This document shows, one piece after another, positions 56,001-64,000 of a DNA stretch of 64,000 nucleotides. The first letter of the stretch is position 1, and every line of letters starts with the position of its first letter. The position numbers and the translations under genes were made by a program. Under the pieces are notes generated by a model. That model saw nothing but the letters and a program-made list of their open reading frames with translations. It was not told where the DNA came from and searched no databases. This stretch comes from Dromaius novaehollandiae (lineage: Eukaryota > Chordata > Aves > Casuariiformes > Dromaiidae): positions 70,565,601 through 70,629,600 of the forward strand of contig NC_088102.1 in the NCBI RefSeq assembly GCF_036370855.1. The letters are read 5' to 3'.

Positions 56001-58723
56001 GAGATGGTCGAGGAGAAGCTGGGGAGCCGTTAGGCAGACAAGCAGCGTAGCTGTATGGGCGGTTGTGTCACAGGTGGAGGATTCCTTCTCTGCGTGGCGG
56101 TGTCCCCGTCTCCTAAAGGCCTTGGCAAAATACTGCTCTGGAAACGAGCACTCCCAAATCGGAACAAGCCAACGCGGCTTCTGGCTGAGGTTTCGAACGC
56201 TCCCATAGAGGATCTGCCTGGTAGGACTGTCCCGACCTGCTGGAGGAGCCTGCTCTTGGGATAAGGCGAGGAGCTCTGTCCCCTCTAGGGGAGAGGGACC
56301 AGGCTGGCTGGGCAGTCTGCCCCCAGCACCCTGATGGCTGGATCTCCTGGGCGTGAGGGCGCTTCCAGCGCAGCCTCTTCCCGGTGAATCTCCGGGGCCT
56401 GCGGACCTGCTCCCGTGTCAGCGTGGGCTGTCGCTGAGCTTCAGTGAGTCCCTGAAGGCTGGGGAGCTGCATCCCTGCTCTGCTGGGCGGATGCCTATCG
56501 AAGGTGGGGAGCGTTTGACTCAGGGGTGAGAGCTGGGATGTGTCAGCACTCTCGGGGTGGCACCGAACCTCCCCGGCACAGAGGATCTCTGGGAATCTGC
56601 GAGGCAGGTGAGAACTTGGAGCAGCGAGGGTCAGAGCTGACCTTGCATTTCCATACAAGGCTCGGGGAGACGGAAGAAGCCTTGAGGCACAGCCCACTGC
56701 GAGGTGGGAGGAAGGGGAAGCTGTGTGCCTGAGCCAGGAGCCTCCGAAAGCTTGGGCACCTGTGCCAGGAGGTGGTGGGCCGTCTTCCCTTGCGGGGCGG
56801 GCTGGGCCGTTGAGCATCCCAACCCACGCGGGGTGCTGGGAGCCCGAGCAAACTGGGGTGGGTGCGCAAGTGCCACGGCCTCGTCTCTGCTGGGCACAGC
56901 GTGGGCACGAGTAGGGCTGGATTTTTTTTAATCGATGAAGGCAGATTACAGGGTGGAGGCGACCAGATGTTCACACGCGCTGCAGGCAGCCTCCCAAGCA
57001 AAGGGAAAAAATCCTCCCCGCTCGGCTGGGCTTGGTGCCTGATGAAAGCCAAGGCAGAGCGGTGGTGTGCCGCGCGCGCCCGGGGAAGCACTAGAGCCGC
57101 AGATGGGAGCGGACGTGCTGGGAGAAGGGGGGCTGTCGCAAGAGGGGTTTGCTTGTGGATTCATCTGAGATAGGGAAATAATCTGCTTTGAGCTCCTCTG
57201 AGCGAGTGTCTGCCGTGGGCTGGGACTGAGGGGCCCTGGGAAGAGCAGGGCTGCTGGGGAGCGCGGCGCTGTTGGAGACGGACGGGGCAGGACTCTGGGA
57301 GGGCAGCGCTGCGCCTGATCCCAGCGCCGGTCTGTGGTGCTGGCGGAACGGGCAGAGCCGATACTGCGCCGGAGACCGTGGGAAAGCAGCTTCCGTGCCG
57401 GCTGCCTGCCTCGGACGAGTTGCCACACGCCTGCCGTGACTGCATGAGTTTGGGAAAACCTCTTGTGGGCTTGCTGGGACTCGGCCGGGGGGCGGAGGGC
57501 TGAGCCCACCCCACCCCACCCCGTGCTCCTGGGCTGTTTAACCCGTCGGCTGGGTGTTGGGGGGCTGCCGTGGGAACACGGTGCCGCGTCTACGGCCGCG
57601 CCGGTCCTCTCTGGACGATGCCCTGTCGCGGGGTGGAAGAGTTGGCTGTGGAGATGAGCCGCTTCCCCAGATCTCAGTGTGCCCTTCCCTACTCTCTGTT
57701 TTAAATTCACTCGTGTGGTTTTGACCCCGCTTTCCCGCTGTCTCTGCAGCTCTCTTCCCTCCTGCTTCCTCACTGTGGTGGCTGGGCTGTTTCTCCCATG
57801 ACTCTCTGCGCCTAGACCTGGCTGCCCTGTGCCTTTGCCAATCAAACCCGAACCTCCTCCTCTGACAGGTCTGTATGGAACAAAACTGCCTTTCTCTGTC
57901 AAAATGTTGATTGTGGTGCTCTCACTTGCTGTTTTCTTTTGGGGGGGGGGGGGATGTCTGAGGGGTCCAAGCCACTGCCTGCCCCTAGATTGGTGGGCCA
58001 GAGACCTCCTGGGAAGGCTGCAGCATTGTGGGGGCCCTGGCCAGGACCTGGAGGGTGGTGGTGGGGCTTGTGGGGTCCTCTTTAGGGGGATCCTGTCCCA
58101 CTTTGTACCCTCTCCTAGGCAGGAGGGAGCTGTGGAGCCTGGCAAACGGAAGCTGGGACGGCCGCCCACCACCACTTCACGTTACACCTCGCTCTCCTCA
58201 CACTAGGGAGGAGGGAGCGGGATAAATAACACAACCATCTCCCTCTGTCGCTCCCCAAAGGAAACGGTGGGATTTGGGTTGGCGCTCGTTCTGCGAGACA
58301 ACGTCCCGTGCTCTGCCCAGGTCTGGGATGTGCCTTCCTCTCCCGCTAGTGGCTGTGTGGGGCCCTTTCCACGTAGGAGAAGGCTTCCCACAGCCTGACG
58401 GGGGCCCTTATGAGGAGGGTGGGCTCCTCAGTGCACGACAGTTCTCCTGAACCTGGCTTGACCCCATATCTTCGGTGTGGGGTGGTGCAGGACTTGCTGC
58501 TGCCAAAATGCTGCTTCTCCAAGCTTAGATGTCAGTGGGGCCATCTGAGCCATGCCTGGAGCTGTGCTCCTCCAAGACCCCCTTCCCACGTTTCTGGTGG
58601 GTGGAAGTGGGTGTTGTCGGCATAAGATTTTTTTTTTCCCCTCGTTCTGAGAATCTGTCTTAATGAAATCTATCTCTCTGACCTCTCGTCTCTCCTCCTT
58701 TCTTCCCCCTAAATCACGTGCAG
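44088..58723 (+). other. CTNND1 first intron
   Basis: About 14.6 kb from the non-coding exon 1 to the acceptor at 58722-58723. No coding exon recognised. Alternative 5' UTR exons may exist, as in mammals, but cannot be placed. Long open frames, such as those near 48.6-49.7, 50.5-51.9 and 56.9-58.2 kb, are GC-driven, Arg/Pro/Ser-rich and unlike known proteins. A perfect A/T hairpin lies at 45858-45895 and poly-G runs occur near 45550 and 57942. Confidence 0.6.
45858..45895. repeat. Perfect inverted repeat (A12/T12 hairpin)
   Basis: GGG plus 12 A (45858-45872), an 8-base loop gctgcttc, then 12 T plus CCC (45881-45895): a perfect 15-bp arm palindrome. It may be chance mutation of two mononucleotide tracts or a cruciform-prone site. 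Confidence 0.85.
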
Positions 58724-58841
58724 TGAAGAGAGTGGCTCCCCTCTGCTGGGTTATTTTTCTTCCCCTCACCCTGACACCAAGCCGCCTTCACTTGTGCCTC
58801 CCTGCGCCCCCCGCCCTGCCCGTCCCGGGCACCCGTCACCC

Positions 58842-61800
58842 ATGGACGACTCGGAAGTGGAGTCGACCGCCAGCATCCTTGCCTCTGTCAAGGAGCAGGA
58901 GGCGCAGTTCGAGAAGCTGACCCGGGCGCTCGAGGAGGAACGGCGCCATGTCTCTGCTCAGCTGGAACGAGTCCGGGTCTCCCCGCAGGATGCCAGCCCG
59001 GGCTTGGCCAACGGCACGCTCACCCGGCGGCACCAGGTAAAAAACCCCTTTGGCAGAGGCGGGTGCGGCGGCTCCCGGAGCCCCCATCCGCGCTGATCCT
59101 GCCTCAGTGGGGGCAGCCCCGGGCCGGGCTCCTTTCCTTCAGCCCTCCTAGGATACGCGATACGGAGGAAGGCTTGGTTGGTCTTGTAACGCTGACGCTG
59201 CTGTACGCGTGTTGGAGCTGAGGGTGACCTGGGGATGTGCAGATCTACCTGGCAGTCAGAGTCTTTCTGAGGAGAGAGATTTGAGGGCATCTCAGGCTGT
59301 CTGTGTTTGGTACCTGGACATCTCTCCCCACCGCGCTTGGCTTCTTGGAAGGCCCAAACGCGGGGGCTGGTGTATAGTTGCGGGCGCGTGTCCGTCTCCC
59401 TCGTGTGGCAATGTTTCGCCAGGCTGGACCGGGCGACGGTTTGCGGTGCGTTGCACGCTCCTCGGCGGAGCTTGCTCTTTGGGAGCAAGATGTGGGGCGT
59501 GTTGGCAGGACGCTGGAGATGGCCTGCTCGAAGGCCTCGGGCTGACGGGAGAGGGAGGATATACGGGATCCCGGCAGGGAGAGGAGCGGCAGTCCAGTAA
59601 CAGGCCTGCCGCGGTGATGTGCCTTTCAGAACGGCCGTTTCTTGGGCGATGCTGACCTGGAGAGGCAGAAGTACCCAGATCTGAAACTCAACGGGCCGCA
59701 GGTAAGGCGAGTCGAGCCCCCCTGGCCGTGGGCAGCCTGCCTGCCAGGGGAGGAAGGTCCCGGGGGCTGCTTGGGGCAGGGCTGGCAGCGTCCCAACCCT
59801 GGTCTGGAGAGGGAGACTTCAGTGTACAAGTGTGGCCACCAGCCGACCCCGGGGGGGCCGTGGAGGCTTACTGCCCCCCCCTTCCTCCCTGTTCCCCCAG
59901 GACCACAGCCACCTCTTGTACAGCACGATCCCCAGAATGCAGGACCCGGGCCAGATCGTGGAGGAGACCTACACCATGGAGGAGGACCCCGAAGGGGCCA
60001 TGTCGGTCGTGTCCGTGGAGACATCGGACGACGGGACGACCCGACGCACAGAGACCACGGTACGAGCCCGGGGCAGGGCTGGGATGGGATGGGGTGTTAG
60101 GGCGGTGATGACTGCCAGCTCGTTGTGCCGTGAGCTGAAAGGGGGTGTGAAACCACAGCAAGGTGCAGGGCTGGAGGTGGCATCTGGGGACACAGGTGTG
60201 GTAGGGGACAGGACTTCCTGACTGGAGTGTGCCCAATGTCCGTCCCTCCAGGTGAAGAAAGTGGTGAAGACTGTGACCACCCGGACAGTGCAGCAGGTCC
60301 CCGTGGGACCTGACGGGTTACCCTTGGAAACCTCCCCGGTCACCAGCAACTACGTCCAGACCATGGACAGGAACTTCCGCAAGAACGGCAACGGGGGCCC
60401 CGGCGGCTACCTGAGCCAGCCAGGCACGGCCACCCTCCCTCGCAACTACCACTACCCCGATGGCTACGGCCGCCCCTACGAGGACGGCTACCCAGGCAGC
60501 GACCACAGCTACGGCAGCCTGTCCCGCGTCACCCGCATCGACGAGCGCTATCGCCCCTCCATGGACACCTACCGGGCCCCCAGCCGCCAGGACGTCTACG
60601 GCCCCCAGCCCCAAGTGCGCGTTGGGGGCAGCAACATGGACCTCAACCACTTCCACCCGGAGCCGTACGGCCTGGAGGATGACCAGCGCAGCGTGGGCTT
60701 CGAAGATGTGGACTACGGGCTTATGTCCGACTACGGCACGGCCAGGCGGGCAGGGACCCCATCCGATCCCCGGCGTCGGCTCAGGTATCGGGGGCCCGGG
60801 CGCGTGGTGGTGGGCACGGGGCTGGGGGAGCGCTAGCACGGGATCCCCACAACTTCCTCCTCCTCAGAAGGATTGTGGAGTGCAGTGAGCTGAGTCACCT
60901 ATGGCTCGTGCAGGAGAAAACTTGCACCCGCTCCTAATTGCGGGTTTAATTAGCGGTTAAAACTGGGTGCTAATTGAGCTGGTCGTCCTGCAGCGAGGAG
61001 TTCCACAGGGCGGTTGGACGTAGCTCCGGGCCCTTCCCTCTCCCGCGCTAACTGTTCTGCCAGCGGGATGGCAGGCTCCTGAGGGTGGGAGCTCTGCAGG
61101 TGGGATCAGGCACCGCAGAATCCATCTTGTGTCCTGTTTATCCCACTGGGAAGAGCGCCTGGTCCAGGCCGTGCGATGCAGCCCCATGTTGGGAGTAGCA
61201 GTAGCCACTACCAAGTTGGGAGCACCGGGCGGCCCCGGAGGAGCCTTTGTGCTGAGCTGCGGGCTGCGGCGAGCGAGGTTCAGCCCCGGGGAGCGTTCCT
61301 GCAGCACGGCCCTGTTGCTTGCGGGGCGGGAGAAGCTGCTTGACCTGTTTGGTGGCAAGCGGCTTCCCCCCCCCGGTTTGGCTGTGAGGGATCGGTGACT
61401 CCTCCGACTTGACTGCCGGCGTGACCGGCCTGCAGCTGCCCCCGGGATGCCGGAGGAGGGCCTTGGTGGTCCTTTCGCTGCCCCTTCGGAGGTGCTGGCA
61501 GGTGACCGGGGATATTGTGTGCCTCAGGCTGTGACTGCTGGGCTCCAGTGTCCTGCACCAAACGAGCGCTGATTTAAGCCTCCCAGCTTGCTCCACTCGC
61601 CGCCTGCACGGTGGGGCGAGGTTTAGGGAGAGGTGGGGCAGTGGGAGTGCGGCGAGGGTCCAGGCCTGGACTGCAGAGATGAGCTGGGGGCCATGTCAGG
61701 GAGCTGGGAGGGGTGTGTGTTTCCCGGGAAGGTCGGACAGGCTGATTACGGGCTCCCCGACCTCCTAGGGCCAAAACGGAGGCGGGAGGGAGAGACCCTG

Positions 61801-64000
61801 GGGAAGGGAGGTGCTCCCCGCCCCTGCCCGAGATCTGCCCGTCTCCAGACGCGCACTGTAAATCCACAGTAGCTCTTGGCTGCTGCAGTCGCTGAAGGAG
61901 GAGCCTCGTCCGCCCTCTCGGCTGGTGCCAGCGCGAGCGTTCCTGTTGCTGCGTTGAACCAGTCCGGGCGGTTGTTCACTCGGGTTGATTCCCAGCCTGC
62001 CTCGCCTCGCGGAGCTGGTGTCACTGGAGGAGAAGAGGGCAAGGCAGCCGCCCCTGCCACCCACGCTGACTCGAGCGGCTCCGAAAAGCCAGCGTTGGCA
62101 GTTTGGAGCCCGCGGCCTTCGTGGCCGGTCCCACTGCGAGCGGCTTGGCCGGAAGGGGTTAAACAGGCGTGCCTGCCTTGGGGCTGTGGAGGGGAGCGAC
62201 TGCCAGAAGGCAGGAGTCCAGCTGAGGCGGAAGGCTCCGGCTTGCAAACCCTCCCTGGCTTCGTGTCCTGTCCGGTGCGGGGGCAGGAGCCCTCCCTGGA
62301 TAGCCCGGTCTGCGCGGCTCTGCTTGCGAGACCCTGAGGTCTCCGCTGGCCGAGTGGCAGCCACTTTCCGTCTGTCCCTCCAGGCCTCGAGGGAAAGGAG
62401 TTGGATGAGTTAGGTGGAGGCAGGCGTAGGGGAGAGGCACGGCATTGTGGGGGCTTGGGATCCTCGGGGACTGGGGGCACGTTTGAGGGAGAAGGGGCCG
62501 TCTCCCCCTCCCCATGCGGGCCGATAATGATCGCAGCAATCTGTGGAATCCAGGCGCTGTTGAGCTTGGCTTGGCCCCTGCCTTCTCAGTTACCGTCCTC
62601 GCTCCGCCGCCTGCTTCGTCGGAACGGGCGGGATCAGCATCCCCCCTGCCTCCGAGATGTTTGTCTTGAGCAGCGGCCTGGCCGTTAATGACTTCCTTCA
62701 GGGAGGCAGCGTGCCAGGCGCACGGGAGACGAGGGAGCGCGTTGAGCCGAATCCCTCTCGTGCGGCTCTTCTCGGGGCTCCCTGCCTGCCCGGGAGGTGG
62801 AAGGGAGCTCCAGCCCCGCTGGAGGACATGCTTCACCCACCCTTGCTACCCCCATCTGCTCTTGGATGGGGTCGCGGGGGCGGATCTGGCACTGACTCGC
62901 CTCCCCTTCGGGGCGCTCCGGCCTTGGCCGACCTCGATCCCGTGCCGCGGGCCGTGTCGACAAGCGTCGGGCGGCTCGTTTGCCGCGCTGGCAGCGGTGA
63001 GCCGCGTCTGGCTCCTGCCTCCTTCTGCTGCCGTCCCCGGGGGCCTGGGGCGGTCTCGCCGGTCGGCACGAAGCGTCGAGTGCGGCGCCTCGCGGCAGCA
63101 AGGGGCAGCTCCCCGGAGAGGCCGGACTCCTCGGCATCTCTCGGTCGCCAGGCCGCGTGACCGTGGCCAGCAGTACGTTGCCCGTGGAGACAGCCCGCGG
63201 CGGGCCTAGCGGCCTCCCGCGCTGCCACCATCCATAAGGGCTGAATTTCCCCCTCTGGATGGGGGAAAGATTATATTTAACGGGCGGACTTACTAGTGAG
63301 GACAAAAACGAGGCAAGAAGCAGAGCCTCTAAGTGTGTGCTTGTGTTGGGGGGCACCAGGGATGTCTCCCCCGCATCCTGGGGGCCTCTGCTCCCTTGCC
63401 GTGCCCACTTAGCGAGGGTGTAGCAGGCTGGCTTGCGTGAGGCACTTAAGCTGACCAAAGCCCCGGGGAGCTCTCGAGTTCCTTGTCCTGGCTCCTTGGT
63501 GCGGTATGAACTTGCCCTCTAGCGGCCATGAGCCCAAATATTTATTCTTGCCTCTGCATGGGCAGGCCGAGCTTTGGGACTGGGTGATGCCTCTGTAGAG
63601 CTTCTGCGGAGGTCAGGATTGCGCGTCTGACCCAAAGCCAAATCCGGCAGGGAGGGAAGGGAGCGGAATTGCTGCTAGGACTGTCCCCTTCTGCTGGGGA
63701 GGCTCCTGCTTCCTGAGCTCTCCTAGGGATGCTTCACAGGGAGGCTCCTGCCGGGAAGGTGCCACGAGGCTGCTCTGCAGCCTGCCTCCATCCCATCTTC
63801 CGATGGGTCAAGGCGGGCACAGCATCCCGCAGGTCTAGGGCTCGTGCTGACGCTGGCTGTCCCCTCTCCTAGGAGTTACGAAGACATGCTGGTGGACGAA
63901 GTGGCCCCTGACCGGTACTACTGGGCCCCCTTGGCTCAGCACGAGCGGGGCAGCTTGGCCAGCCTGGACAGCCTGCGTAAGGGGGCCCCGGCCCCGGGCA
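58842..64000 (+). CDS. CTNND1: CTNND1 (p120-catenin), 5' coding part; runs off the window
   Basis: Coding exons 58842-59036 (exon begins about 58724), 59630-59701, 59901-60059, 60252-60784 and 63873-64000 (cut by the window end); about 362 residues are visible. The start MDDSEVESTASILASVKEQE is the same as human isoform 1. It opens an N-terminal coiled coil (about residues 10-45), followed by the Tyr/Ser-rich regulatory region; the armadillo repeats begin right of the window. p120 binds the juxtamembrane part of classical cadherins, stabilises them and regulates Rho GTPases. Of the known internal starts, Met55 (isoform 2) is replaced by Leu (TTG, 59004-59006), Met102 (isoform 3) is kept, and the isoform-4 Met (ATG at 63886) is kept. 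An extra Met115 in strong context (accATGG, 59976) is not in human as I recall it. Confidence 0.97.
60785..63872 (+). other. CTNND1 intron before the isoform-4 start exon
   Basis: About 3.1 kb. No exon, RNA gene or clear repeat recognised. Open frames on both strands are GC-driven. A more AT-rich block at about 63230-63330 stands out but is not identified. Confidence 0.5.

Noticed and set aside
56946-58175. 409-codon minus-strand open frame in CTNND1 intron 1
   Set aside because: Low-complexity Pro/Ser/Arg composition and no homology recognised; likely chance in GC-rich DNA.

Overview
The window is GC-rich vertebrate nuclear DNA, most likely from a bird microchromosome. The evidence is nine compact intron-containing genes in 64 kb, long poly-G and poly-C runs, GC-rich minisatellites inside introns, a CR1 LINE fragment, and strong CpG-island promoters. 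The gene order and orientation match the segment of human 11q12.1 as I remember it: SERPING1 (+, last exon only), YPEL4 (-), CLP1 (+), ZDHHC5 (+), MED19 (-), TMX2 (+), SELENOH (+), BTBD18 (-), CTNND1 (+, 5' part only). I could place essentially every coding splice junction by reading frame and GT/AG, and summed exon lengths give whole numbers of codons: CLP1 425 aa, ZDHHC5 725, MED19 238, TMX2 292, SELENOH 128 including selenocysteine, BTBD18 365.

Layout. Bases 1-5.4 kb hold the SERPING1 end and YPEL4, tail to tail, then the YPEL4/CLP1 divergent promoter. This stretch is unusually repetitive: three unrelated intronic minisatellites (SERPING1, YPEL4 and CLP1) and an ~830-base polypyrimidine tract. 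CLP1 occupies 4.7-7.8 kb, and ZDHHC5 runs from 8.5 to 29.8 kb with two large 5' introns. MED19 (30.4-32.1 kb) and TMX2 (32.4-34.4 kb) share a 300-bp divergent promoter. SELENOH (34.6-36.0 kb) and BTBD18 (36.0-37.7 kb) are tail to tail. A gene-poor 5.7 kb spacer holding old repeats follows, then the CTNND1 promoter (about 43.6-44.1 kb), its 14.6 kb first intron, and its first five coding exons up to the window edge.

Functionally these are mostly housekeeping genes that happen to be neighbours: RNA 3'-end processing and tRNA splicing (CLP1), Mediator (MED19), protein palmitoylation (ZDHHC5), ER redox (TMX2), nuclear selenoprotein (SELENOH), cadherin-complex catenin (CTNND1), complement inhibition (SERPING1), and two less understood regulators (YPEL4, BTBD18). 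They do not form a pathway.

I found no new biological system, CRISPR array, tRNA, rRNA or retroviral element. The most interesting local signals are: a helically phased CRE and octamer array in the YPEL4/CLP1 promoter; a form-2 SECIS with a GUGA core in SELENOH; a candidate U12-type intron in ZDHHC5; a CR1 fragment abutting a ZDHHC5 splice acceptor; loss of the isoform-2 AUG in CTNND1; a YPEL4 first coding exon without an in-frame AUG; a short BTBD18; and a degenerate MITE-like repeat at about 40.1 kb. Gene names rest on remembered protein sequences, not on a search.
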